Positions 1-6,887 are shown, counted from the stretch's first letter. The stretch is DNA of 8,105 nucleotides from DASQDN01 sp035630195 (GCA_035630195.1 DASQLD010000455.1:1-8105), one strand, 5' to 3'. A program made the numbers and translations. The notes: generated by a model from the letters alone, not told the origin.

Positions 1-141
1 ATCAGCGTACTCAAGCGCCGTCATGGCCTGAGTCGATGCCGTTATCGTGGCGTCGACGGCATGAAGCGGTGGGTTGGGTTCGGAGTGATCGCCGACAACC
101 TAATCAACATCGGGAATGTATTGGCGGTTACCCGTACGTGA
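1..141 (+). CDS. DDE transposase, C-terminal fragment (5' end off window)
   Basis: Frame 1 is open from the window edge and gives 46 codons ending in TGA at 139-141. The peptide contains LKRRHGLSRCRYRG, then GMKRWVGFGVIADNLINIG, the usual tail of IS4/IS5/ISNCY-type DDE transposases: a basic strand after the last catalytic acidic residue, then a Trp-Val-Gly helix and an Asn-Leu near the end. The catalytic residues would lie to the left of base 1, so it cannot be judged whether the copy is active. The fragment is too short for a length cut-off but reads without interruption. Identification rests on recognition of this tail; the exact IS family is not certain. It points away from the left edge, with its 3' end about 170 bases before the next gene. 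Confidence 0.72.
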   Translation: MSVLKRRHGLSRCRYRGVDGMKRWVGFGVIADNLINIGNVLAVTRT

Positions 142-148
142 GTAGGGC

Positions 149-160
149 GGCGGTACCGCC
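149..160. repeat. Perfect 12-base palindrome after transposase stop
   Basis: GGCGGTACCGCC is a perfect palindrome 7 bases after the transposase stop codon, with a KpnI-like GGTACC centre. As RNA it would need a small unpaired loop, leaving roughly four base pairs. It may be part of the IS 3' non-coding end or a protein-binding site. Its role is not known. Confidence 0.6.
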
Positions 161-161
161 C

Positions 162-177
162 CGCTCCTGCGGGAGCG
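162..177. repeat. Stable hairpin with UNCG-type tetraloop
   Basis: CGCTCC (162-167) pairs perfectly with GGAGCG (172-177) around the loop TGCG. In plus-strand RNA the loop is C-UGCG-G, matching the very stable cUNCGg tetraloop class. It lies 20 bases after the transposase stop. No T-run follows (a purine-rich stretch does), so a classical intrinsic terminator is not supported. It could block transcript decay or read-through from the transposase gene. Confidence 0.55.
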
Positions 178-231
178 AGGGAGGGAGATCGCGAGCCGAA
201 CTCGACTCACCCACGGGCGAAGAGCCTCTGA

Positions 232-267
232 GCGGGTCCGATAAGGGTCATTTTTGCGACGGAAAGT
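232..267. mobile_element. Possible right end of the insertion sequence
   Basis: Between the transposase stop and the next gene lies a stretch reading GGGTCATTTTTGCGACGGAA (245-264). Its AT-rich core flanked by GC-rich bases resembles the terminal inverted repeats of many IS elements, and it sits about 100-125 bases after the transposase stop, a usual distance. The partner left end is outside the window, so neither the inverted repeat nor a target-site duplication can be tested. The boundary given is only approximate. Confidence 0.3.
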
Positions 268-310
268 AGCTAAGGACAAGCCAGTTTCGAAAGGCCAGTA
301 AACTAGACCC

Positions 311-2779
311 ATGCAGCCAAGTGCCCATGTTTGGGCTGCGATCCTTCTCGCAACTTCATTGGAAGCGGCCAATCCAGTCAGCTTCACCGGAGAAGTTCGG
401 CCTCTCCTCACGGAACGCTGCTATGCGTGCCACAACCGATCGAACCCGAGCGGGAAGTTTTCGGTAGAGTCCGTAACCACTCTTCTTACAGGCGGCGTCT
501 CTGGTAAAGCCATACAACCTGGCCGACCGGACGATAGCCTGTTGGTTCGTACGATCACCGGCGAAAAGCCACGTATGCCCAAAACGGGCAGGCCACTCAC
601 AGCGGATCAAGTGGCCAAGCTTAGACTGTGGATCGAACAGGGTGCGCGTGACGATAGCGGAGGTAAGGACAAACAAGAGACTTGGTGGTCGCTACGGCCG
701 TTGGTGAAGCCTTCTGTTCCTCCTACCGCGGGACGCACGCCGGTTGATGCGTTCATTCAGAAGAGTCTGAGCGAAGCAGGACTCGCTTTTTCTCCTGCCG
801 CGGACCGCCGCACACTCATTCGACGAGTGTATTACGATCTGCACGGTCTCCCTCCTACGCCTCAAGACATTGAGGACTTCGTCAAGGACCCTGCTCCAGA
901 TGCTTACGAAAGGCTCATCGACCGTCTACTCGATTCCCCACGGTACGGAGAGCGGTGGGCACGGCACTGGCTGGATGTGGCGCACTACGGGGATTCCCAT
1001 GGATATGACAAGGACAAGCCACGCCCGAATGCCTGGCCCTATCGCGACTATGTGATTGCCGCCTTTAATCAAGACAAGCAGTATGCGCGTTTCATCCGGG
1101 AGCAGATTGCCGGAGACGCGCTCTACCCTGATGATCCCAGCGCCTTTGTTGCGACTGGCTTCCTCGCTGCTGGTCCGTGGGATTTTGTCGGCCATCAGGA
1201 GTTACGCGAGGGTACGACAGAAAAAGACAACACCCGCTTACTGGACCGTGACGACATGGTGGCGACGACCATTTCCACCTTCGTCAGCATGACTGCCCAT
1301 TGCGCGCGATGCCATAACCACAAGTTCGATCCGATTCCTCAAACCGACTATTACAACCTGCAGGCCGTCTTTGCAGGGATAGATCGCGCAAACCGTCCTT
1401 TCTATGATGATGCTTCTGCCAACCGCCAGCTTCAACAACTCTTGCGAGAGAAGCGGGAAGTGCAGTTGCGTCTACAACCGTTGCTGGACAAAGTCGAGTT
1501 CGCAACCAGCCCGGAGATCGTGGACCTCGACTCGGCAATTCAAGACGCCGGTCTTCAGATTGCGCATATAGGACTCCCGAAGACACCACAGGACGCTGCA
1601 TTGAAGTCGGAGTTGGAAGTTCGCCGCGAACGGGATCGTAAGCGCAAGACGCAACTTGTGGAGGCGATTGCCGGTCCGGAGACGTACGCCAGCATCGATC
1701 GTGTCCAGGCTGAGATGAAAATACTGGACGAACGAATCGCTGCCCTGCCGAAACCTCGCATGGTCTACTCGGGCGCGGCGTTCTTTCCTCGCGCCGGCAC
1801 GTTCCGACCGTCGTTGCAGCCAAGGCCTGTTTTTGTGCTTGGTCGCGGAAGTCTTCAATCTCCCTTGAAACCGGCAACCCCGGGTACATTGAGCGTCGTA
1901 CCAGCTCCCTTTGTCCTGCCGGATGATTCGGAAGCGGGCCGCAGAGCGGCGCTCGCGAACTGGATTGCTCATCCGGACAACATGCTCACCTGGCGATCCA
2001 TCGTGAACCGCGTTTGGCATTATCATTTCGGCGCCGGCCTCGTAGATACTCCGAGCGACTTTGGCCGCATGGGCTCCAAGCCATCGCATCCCGAAATGCT
2101 CGACTGGCTTGCTGTCTGGTTTCGCGATGAAGCGCAAGGATCGCTGAAGCAACTGCACCGGATGATACTCCGTAGCCAGGTTTACCAGCAGCAGTCAGCG
2201 CGCCGCGGAGATGGCGAAAAGGTGGACGCCGAGAATCGCCTGCTTTGGAGAATGAACATAACCAGGTTGGATGCGGAGTCCGTGCGTGACTCAGTGTTAT
2301 CGGCAGCCGGCAAGCTCGATCTGAAGATGGGAGGTCCGGCGGTGCAATGGTTTTCGTTCAAAGACGACCACTCGCCCGTGTACGATTACGCGCGATTCGA
2401 TCCGGATGACCCTGCGTCGTATCGACGCAGCGTATATCGGTTTATTGTCCGCAGCGTGCCGGACCCATTCATGGAGCGACTGGACTGTCCGGATCCTTCA
2501 GTCCTGACACCGAAGCGCTCCACCACGTTGACCGCGATCCAGGCTCTCACGATGATGAATAATCCCTTCGTGGTCCGTATGGCCGAACATCTCGCCGAGC
2601 GACTGCAGAGCAGTTCGACTTCCCTGCCCCTACAGGTGCGTGAGGCGGTGCGCATTTGCTTCGGCCGAAATCCTACAGACGCCGAGTCAATGGCATTCCT
2701 CGCCTATGCGAAACAGCATGGACTACCGAACTTGGCGAGGCTGCTCTTCAATAGCAACGAATTTCTCTTTTTGGACTAA
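311..2779 (+). CDS. PSCyt1-DUF1549-DUF1553 c-type cytochrome-like protein
   Basis: Exported 822-residue protein of unknown reaction. A short hydrophobic N-terminus (about residues 7-20, ending near LEAAN) acts as a signal peptide, though it lacks the usual Lys/Arg. The PSCyt1 domain (about 27-115) has a haem c motif CYACH at 37-41 and a likely axial Met at 89 (RMPKTGRPL). DUF1549/PSCyt2 (about 143-355) ends in CARCHNHKFDPIPQTDYY (331-348), a second CxxCH. A charged helical, possibly coiled-coil linker (about 369-478) leads to DUF1553/PSD1 (about 540-822), with NRVWHYHFGAGLVDTPSDFG at 566-585 and the typical ending SNEFLFLD. Length and domain order are normal for the family. The ATG at 311 is the first possible start (in-frame TAA at 299-301), but no good Shine-Dalgarno is seen. 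The family nearly always precedes a DUF1501 gene, as here. Covalent haem binding in the periplasm is inferred from the motifs. The family is well recognised; the function is unknown. Confidence 0.95.
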   Translation: MQPSAHVWAAILLATSLEAANPVSFTGEVRPLLTERCYACHNRSNPSGKFSVESVTTLLTGGVSGKAIQPGRPDDSLLVRTITGEKPRMPKTGRPLTADQVAKLRLWIEQGARDDSGGKDKQETWWSLRPLVKPSVPPTAGRTPVDAFIQKSLSEAGLAFSPAADRRTLIRRVYYDLHGLPPTPQDIEDFVKDPAPDAYERLIDRLLDSPRYGERWARHWLDVAHYGDSHGYDKDKPRPNAWPYRDYVIAAFNQDKQYARFIREQIAGDALYPDDPSAFVATGFLAAGPWDFVGHQELREGTTEKDNTRLLDRDDMVATTISTFVSMTAHCARCHNHKFDPIPQTDYYNLQAVFAGIDRANRPFYDDASANRQLQQLLREKREVQLRLQPLLDKVEFATSPEIVDLDSAIQDAGLQIAHIGLPKTPQDAALKSELEVRRERDRKRKTQLVEAIAGPETYASIDRVQAEMKILDERIAALPKPRMVYSGAAFFPRAGTFRPSLQPRPVFVLGRGSLQSPLKPATPGTLSVVPAPFVLPDDSEAGRRAALANWIAHPDNMLTWRSIVNRVWHYHFGAGLVDTPSDFGRMGSKPSHPEMLDWLAVWFRDEAQGSLKQLHRMILRSQVYQQQSARRGDGEKVDAENRLLWRMNITRLDAESVRDSVLSAAGKLDLKMGGPAVQWFSFKDDHSPVYDYARFDPDDPASYRRSVYRFIVRSVPDPFMERLDCPDPSVLTPKRSTTLTAIQALTMMNNPFVVRMAEHLAERLQSSSTSLPLQVREAVRICFGRNPTDAESMAFLAYAKQHGLPNLARLLFNSNEFLFLD

Positions 2780-2787
2780 GAGCTTCT

Positions 2788-4197
2788 ATGGATAGACGAT
2801 CGTTTCTTTGGAACTGTGGTGGCGGGCTCGGAGGTATTGCACTGGCCAGTCTGTTGGGACGCGATGCCGCAGCGCAAGCCCGCCCGGAGTTTAGCGGAGG
2901 ACTCCATCATCAAGCAAAGGCTAAACGGGTGATTCAGTTGTTCATGTCCGGCGCTGCCAGCCAGTGCGACACTTTCGACTACAAACCCCGACTGATCCGG
3001 CACGCGGGCGAGAAGTGGGATCCCGGTGAAAAGGTCGAGCTGTTCCAAAGCAATCCAGGCGTGGTCATGCCGAGCCCATGGGCTTGGAAGCAGCACGGAC
3101 AATGCGGAAAGTGGGTGAGCGATCTCCTTCCGCACACCGCCGGATGCGTGGATGACATTGCGTTTGTCCACTCCCTTATGTCCAAGTCCAACGTGCACGG
3201 GCCGGCCACATTCATGCAAAACACTGGCTTCATCCTGCCAGGGTTCCCGAGTTCAGGAAGCTGGATCTCGTATGCGCTTGGTAGCGCAAACAACAATCTG
3301 CCGGAGTTCGTGGTCTTGCCCGATCCTCGCGGAATGCCGCCCAACGGAGCTGCAAATTGGTCCTCGGGGTTCTTGCCGGCATCCCAGCAGGCAACCACGA
3401 TTCGCGCCGGAACCGCTACCCCTATCGCGGATCTAAGACCGCCGGCCTCGGCTCAGTTTATTGGCGTCGAGAGCGAGCGCGATGGTCTGGCGTTGTTGAA
3501 CAAGATCAATCGAAATCATGCGGCGCAGCGGCCAGGTGACTCAAGACTGGAGGCGCGAATCGCCTCCTATGAAATGGCCGCCCGTTTGCAGTTAAGCGCT
3601 CCCGATGTGCTCGATATAAGAAAGGAATCCGCTGCGACGCGCGAGCTCTATGGACTAGATGCCGAGATCTCAGCGGATATGGGTACGCGTTGTCTTGTTG
3701 CGCGGCGATTGGTGGAGCGCGGTGTACGATTCGTGCAGGTGTGGAGCGGGGCCGACAACGGATTTCCGCGCCGCAACTGGGACAGCCATGAGAATCTTGC
3801 CAAGGATCATGGGGAACTCGGGGCGGCTCTCGATAAACCTGTCGCCGGTCTTCTGAAGGACCTGAAATCTCGAGGGCTACTGGAGGATACGGTCGTCTAT
3901 TGGACTACGGAGTTCGGTCGTATGCCATGCAGTCAGGGAAGCAAGGGAAGAGATCACAATCAGATGGGCTTCACGGCGTGGCTTGCCGGAGGCGGGTTTA
4001 AGGGTGGAGTCAGCTACGGCGCCACTGACGAATGGTCCTATAAAGCCGTAGAAAATCCGATCTACTGCTATGATCTGCATGCCACCTTGCTACATCTGTT
4101 AGGCATTGATCATACTCGTCTGACTTTTCGGCACAATGGCATCGATCGTCGCCTTACGGATGTACATGGTCATATCATCCCCGAACTGTTGGCTTGA
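2788..4197 (+). CDS. DUF1501 family protein, Tat-exported
   Basis: A 469-residue protein of the DUF1501 family (PF07394), related to the alkaline phosphatase/sulfatase superfamily. The N-terminus has a twin-arginine motif DRRSFLW (2-8), then a mild hydrophobic stretch GGGLGGIALASLLG and probable cleavage near AQA (29-31). This implies folded export by Tat, often used by cofactor- or metal-containing enzymes. Family signatures include LFMSGAASQCDTFDYKP (51-67), MSKSNVHGPA (131-140), NWDSHEN (330-336), YWTTEFGRMP (371-380) and GRDHN (387-391); the His/Asp/Glu residues in the last three are candidate metal or active-site residues. The substrate is unknown, and sulfatase or phosphatase activity is only an inference from the superfamily. 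The gene starts 8 bases after the stop of the cytochrome-like gene, so the two form an operon. The only Shine-Dalgarno-like bases are a weak AAGAG just upstream. The ending (LTDVHGHIIPELLA) is complete. Confidence 0.95.
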   Translation: MDRRSFLWNCGGGLGGIALASLLGRDAAAQARPEFSGGLHHQAKAKRVIQLFMSGAASQCDTFDYKPRLIRHAGEKWDPGEKVELFQSNPGVVMPSPWAWKQHGQCGKWVSDLLPHTAGCVDDIAFVHSLMSKSNVHGPATFMQNTGFILPGFPSSGSWISYALGSANNNLPEFVVLPDPRGMPPNGAANWSSGFLPASQQATTIRAGTATPIADLRPPASAQFIGVESERDGLALLNKINRNHAAQRPGDSRLEARIASYEMAARLQLSAPDVLDIRKESAATRELYGLDAEISADMGTRCLVARRLVERGVRFVQVWSGADNGFPRRNWDSHENLAKDHGELGAALDKPVAGLLKDLKSRGLLEDTVVYWTTEFGRMPCSQGSKGRDHNQMGFTAWLAGGGFKGGVSYGATDEWSYKAVENPIYCYDLHATLLHLLGIDHTRLTFRHNGIDRRLTDVHGHIIPELLA

Positions 4198-4200
4198 TCT

Positions 4201-4621
4201 TGATATGCTCGGCGCGCACTTGATGAAGGTTCCAAGAACGAGCTTTTAGCTTCTTGCCGAGTGAGCGATTCCATTACATCAGCATCCCTGTAATAAAGAG
4301 CAACCCTGGCGTCAAACCGAGGACAATCCATAAGACTTGGGACAGATGCCCGGCGAAGGTGCCGAAATGGATGTAGCCGATCCAGTTGAGAATCTCCCGC
4401 GTCGGCGTTTGAATCTCCGCATGGATTTCCTTCCGAAGAATTTCCCCGGTATAGGGATTGATATAGACACCATTTCCCGCATACTCCTGGCCCCCACTCG
4501 GTTGCATCATGTGGGTGGCGCTAAATGGTTCTCCCGGGAGGAACCGTTTCGTGGTTCGTTAGCGCCCGCATGCTCCACCTCGGTGGAAAGGGAATTTGCT
4601 CAGCGCCTCGCGAAGCGTTGA
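4201..4621 (-). pseudogene. Degraded PepSY-associated TM protein (C-terminal remnant)
   Basis: Minus-strand reading gives a recognisable C-terminal part of a PepSY-associated transmembrane protein. RFLPGEPFSATHMMQPSG (from about 4546 down) is followed by GVYINPYTGEIL, GYIHFGTFAGHLSQVLW, then the last membrane helix IVLGLTPGLLFITGMLM. A TAA at 4274-4276 interrupts the gene just before WNRSLGKKLKARSWN, where relatives have a Tyr or Trp in the LLxYWNR/LLxWWNR motif; the same frame continues past it as conserved sequence. A second in-frame TAA lies at 4559-4561 and a third at 4622-4624, and only a faint trace (TLREALSKFP) is left between those two. The N-terminal membrane helices and most of the PepSY part are missing. 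Relatives are inner-membrane proteins often found next to TonB receptors and iron genes. The longest open piece (4274-4510) is unlikely to make a working protein. Confidence 0.8.
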
Positions 4622-5007
4622 TTATTGACCCTACGCCGCCTCATCCGCGGGCCGCCAGCTTCGGGTTGAGAAATCCCTTCGACGCAATCGGTCGTTTCGT
4701 AGTACCGCAGGTTCGTGTACGCCAAAGATCAGCAAAGCTAGAGCAAGGAATGCGGGAAGATTGCGATCTCAAAAACCGTCGGGAGTGGGGTACATCGCTA
4801 CGACTGCAATCAGCTCTATTGAGGCGTTCTCATATCGCACTCCATGCGCCCCCAAGTGGGTTCTCGCGGTGATCGTCTATGAACGTCGCGCCCAGCTCTC
4901 CGCGGATTCCGATTCTCCTCATCCCGGCCAATCTCCCTCTTGTAGCGCTTGCGGCGACCAGCGCCATCGGAATTATCGGAGTGCTGCTGTATTGGCGACA
5001 AGGCGGG
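4622..5007. other. Gene-poor stretch with unrecognised hydrophobic debris
   Basis: No intact gene is recognised in these 386 bases. On the minus strand, one frame from 4876 to about 4625 reads two hydrophobic segments, IELIAVVAMYPTPDGF and LPAFLALALLIFGV, separated by a TGA at 4769-4771. It resembles a broken membrane-protein gene of unknown family. On the plus strand, an ATG at 4879 opens a frame whose first 45 codons encode one hydrophobic segment (LVALAATSAIGIIGVLLYW). That frame then runs antisense into the M20 gene and has no ribosome-binding site. Both readings are weak, and the stretch fits continued decay of DNA around the PepSY remnant. No terminator for the minus-strand M20 gene was seen. 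Confidence 0.4.
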
Positions 5008-6168
5008 CTAGCGCCCCATCAGTCGTTCACGTTGTGCGGAATCAGTAGCCAGATCGGTAATTGTCCATGCCATTGCAAGAGCGCCATCAAACAAGGCCTT
5101 CTCAGCAGCCGGTGTCACACAATGTGCTGCAAACTCGGGTTGATGATTCACTGCTGGCAAAGAATCGATCGAGATTATCGGGTGAATCGACGGTACTCGC
5201 AACGAGACGTTGCCCATATCCGTGGACGCTGCAAATCTCTCGATCATCACTCCTGACTGAGGAAGTGTCCGGCCCAGTTGGACAGCGTTGCGTTCATAAA
5301 TTCCCGCCAGAGCCGGATCATGCGCCATGTGGGCGTATGGCCTCGTTCCGCCTTCTATTGAGAGCGTGCAGCCGGTAGCCAATGCTCCAGCCTCAAAACA
5401 CCGGTGAATCTTCGGCCGCAAAGTGGCAAGTCCGTCGAGCGTCTCGGCCCGAATCACGTAACGTGCCCCGGTTCGGCCCGGCACAACATTCGGAGCGTCG
5501 CCGCCGTGAGTCACAATGCCATGAACGCGGTCTGTGGACGGAAGATGCTGGCGCAACAGGCCTATCGCCGTTTGCGCCACCGTTATCGCATCGGCGGCAT
5601 TGATTCCCAACTCAGGAAATGCGGCTGCGTGAGATTCCTTGCCTATATACTCCACATCGAACGTCGACGACGCGATGATACGCGGAGCGATCCAGTCGAA
5701 CGGACCTGGATGGACCATCATTGCGGCGTGAGCATCATCGAACGCTCCACGTTCCAGCATCAGGATCTTTCCGCCCGAGTCTCCCACCTCTTCTGCTGGT
5801 GTTCCCAACAACGTAATTGTCACGCCGAGATCGTCGGCGACGCGGGCAGCGGCGATCGCGGCGCCGGCAGACATCGCTGCGATCAGGTTATGGCCGCAGG
5901 CGTGCCCGATCCCAGGCAGTGAATCGTATTCGGCGCAGATCGTGACATGCAACGGTCCACTTCCCGCACGCGCTCTCAGTGCGGTGGGCAGACCATAGGC
6001 GCCTGTCTCCACCGCAAACCCAGCGCTCGTCAGTGTCTCCGCCATCCAGCGGCATGCCTGTTCTTCTTCAAAACCTTGTTCCGGTGTCGAATGAATACGG
6101 CGGCTGAGATCGACCAGGCTTTCATGGTGCTGCTCGAGAACCGAACGGGTTTCCTGCTTCAGGCGCAC
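5008..6168 (-). CDS. M20-family amidohydrolase/metallopeptidase
   Basis: A soluble 386-residue zinc-dependent hydrolase that removes an acyl or aminoacyl group from an amide, of the M20 amidohydrolase group (AbgB, IAA-amino-acid hydrolase and PM20D2-like). From the GTG start, likely metal or catalytic residues are Asp82 (AEYDSLPGIG), Cys91/His93 (GHACGHN), Glu126-Glu127 (PAEEVGDSGGK), His153 (MVHPG) and His342 (VNHQPEF). The dimerisation lid spans about 165-280 (ESHAAAFPELGINAADA onward), and STDMGNVS (315-322) is a family signature. EYDSLPGIGHACGHN favours the PM20D2/AbgB branch over peptidases such as PepT. No signal peptide, so cytoplasmic. GTG at 6168 is chosen because AGGAGGTG at 6174-6181 lies 7 bases upstream; a TTG at 6210 in the same frame lacks this. 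The start overlaps the end of the PPTase gene by 10 bases, implying translational coupling. The exact substrate cannot be told from sequence. Confidence 0.93.
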   Translation of the reverse strand: MRLKQETRSVLEQHHESLVDLSRRIHSTPEQGFEEEQACRWMAETLTSAGFAVETGAYGLPTALRARAGSGPLHVTICAEYDSLPGIGHACGHNLIAAMSAGAAIAAARVADDLGVTITLLGTPAEEVGDSGGKILMLERGAFDDAHAAMMVHPGPFDWIAPRIIASSTFDVEYIGKESHAAAFPELGINAADAITVAQTAIGLLRQHLPSTDRVHGIVTHGGDAPNVVPGRTGARYVIRAETLDGLATLRPKIHRCFEAGALATGCTLSIEGGTRPYAHMAHDPALAGIYERNAVQLGRTLPQSGVMIERFAASTDMGNVSLRVPSIHPIISIDSLPAVNHQPEFAAHCVTPAAEKALFDGALAMAWTITDLATDSAQRERLMGR

Positions 6169-6887
6169 ACCGTCACCTCCTGACACAATAGGCTCTCCAC
6201 TGGAACGCAAAGGAACTGCCTCAGTTCGAAATCGTTGCCGTTTGCCGCGATCGCTCCTGCGTATCCTTTACAGGGAGTGAAGCTGCGAACGAACCAAGCT
6301 GCATGGCGCAATTGTGAATCGATCACCGGAACAAAGATTTCGTCACTTTGCTCTCCGCGGTCAATCCGAAACGTATCCAGCGGCCTTGCAAGGCCTTCTC
6401 CAAGTCCCTTTAGATAAGCTTCCTTTCGAGTCCAACATCGAAAGAATGCTTCGTCGCTCTCCATTTCACCGGGAGCAAAGTGCTGCTCGGAAATACTGAG
6501 CGCCTCCGGCAGGTCGCGAATCTTCTCAAGATCGACCACTACCGGGGTATCCACGGCAATGGCCAAGACTCCTATGTCTTCTGAATGAGAAAGGCTAAAC
6601 TCGATTCGGCTCTCGGCAAGATACGGCTTACCGGTGCTGCTGATCTGGAGTGGGACCTCTCGGGCCGGTAGGCTCACCAGTTTCGACAAAACGCTTCGAA
6701 GGACCGCGCGTGATTGCACATACTGCCGGTACGAAACTTCAGACTTATATCGGTCCGCCCGCAACACCTCATCGTTGCTCAGCAGCCTTTGAAAGAAGTC
6801 GGTAGAAGGTACGGGGTTAAAACGGAAAACGTGTAAGTCCACGCCTGAATGAGAGCAATTTGAAGGGACCGGCCGGGAGCGCCTCAC
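6159..6887 (-). CDS. Sfp-type 4'-phosphopantetheinyl transferase
   Basis: Transfers the 4'-phosphopantetheine arm from coenzyme A to a serine of a carrier protein, turning apo-ACP/PCP into its holo form. Length (242 residues) and motifs fit the Sfp/Gsp/HetI class rather than the short AcpS class. GKPYL (86-90) and FSLSHSED (97-104) form the CoA side; VVVDLEKI (116-123) supplies Mg-binding Asp119 and Glu121; FFRCWTRKEAYLKGLGEGL (148-166) holds Trp152, Lys155, Glu156 and Lys160. The usual Gly two residues before the Asp (V-G-[IV]-D-[IL]-E) is Val117 here. Family similarity begins near VDLHVFRF (residue 16), so a GTG at 6842 is an alternative start; 6887 is the furthest possible because a TGA lies just upstream in frame. 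Neither start has a clear ribosome-binding site. It is the first gene of a minus-strand pair with the M20 hydrolase. No carrier protein or synthase gene is in view, so the partner is unknown. Confidence 0.93.
   Translation of the reverse strand: MRRSRPVPSNCSHSGVDLHVFRFNPVPSTDFFQRLLSNDEVLRADRYKSEVSYRQYVQSRAVLRSVLSKLVSLPAREVPLQISSTGKPYLAESRIEFSLSHSEDIGVLAIAVDTPVVVDLEKIRDLPEALSISEQHFAPGEMESDEAFFRCWTRKEAYLKGLGEGLARPLDTFRIDRGEQSDEIFVPVIDSQLRHAAWFVRSFTPCKGYAGAIAANGNDFELRQFLCVPVESLLCQEVTVCA
6174..6181 (-). promoter_or_regulatory. Shine-Dalgarno of the M20 gene
   Basis: On the minus strand the bases read AGGAGGTG, close to a full match to the anti-Shine-Dalgarno sequence, followed by 7 bases and the GTG start at 6168. 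The site lies inside the last codons of the upstream PPTase gene. It decides the start of the M20 gene and supports coupled translation. Confidence 0.85.

Larger units (their letters stand above)
142..310. other. Non-coding spacer between transposase and cytochrome operon
   Basis: This 169-base spacer holds the palindrome, the UNCG hairpin and the putative IS end described separately. I could not find a convincing -35/-10 pair for the downstream operon. An in-frame TAA at 299-301 rules out an earlier start for that gene. If the IS ends near 267, only about 40 bases separate it from the operon start codon, so any promoter would lie inside or at the edge of the element. Confidence 0.5.

Noticed and set aside
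162..177. Rho-independent terminator for the transposase
   Set aside because: The stem is good but it is followed by purines (AGGGAGGGAG) rather than a T-run.
36..269. Plus-strand frame of 77 codons across the transposase tail and spacer
   Set aside because: It overlaps the clearly transposase-like frame 1 in another frame and crosses the hairpins; the peptide shows no family features.
1284..2158. Long minus-strand frames (201 and 228 codons) opposite the cytochrome-like gene
   Set aside because: They are antisense to a strongly conserved domain protein and their peptides are Arg/Ser-rich with no recognisable motif.
2776..3398. Minus-strand frames opposite the DUF1501 gene
   Set aside because: Antisense shadows of a well-supported gene without motifs or start signals.
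4337..4621. Plus-strand frame of 94 codons
   Set aside because: It is the antisense of the PepSY remnant, whose minus-strand reading has clear family motifs.
5404..5922. Plus-strand frame of 172 codons opposite the M20 gene
   Set aside because: Antisense to a gene with all metal-binding motifs; its own peptide is Arg/His-rich and unlike any family I know.
6169..6210. Upstream TTG (6210) as start of the M20 gene
   Set aside because: It would add 14 residues overlapping the PPTase gene with no ribosome-binding site, while GTG at 6168 has AGGAGGTG at ideal spacing.
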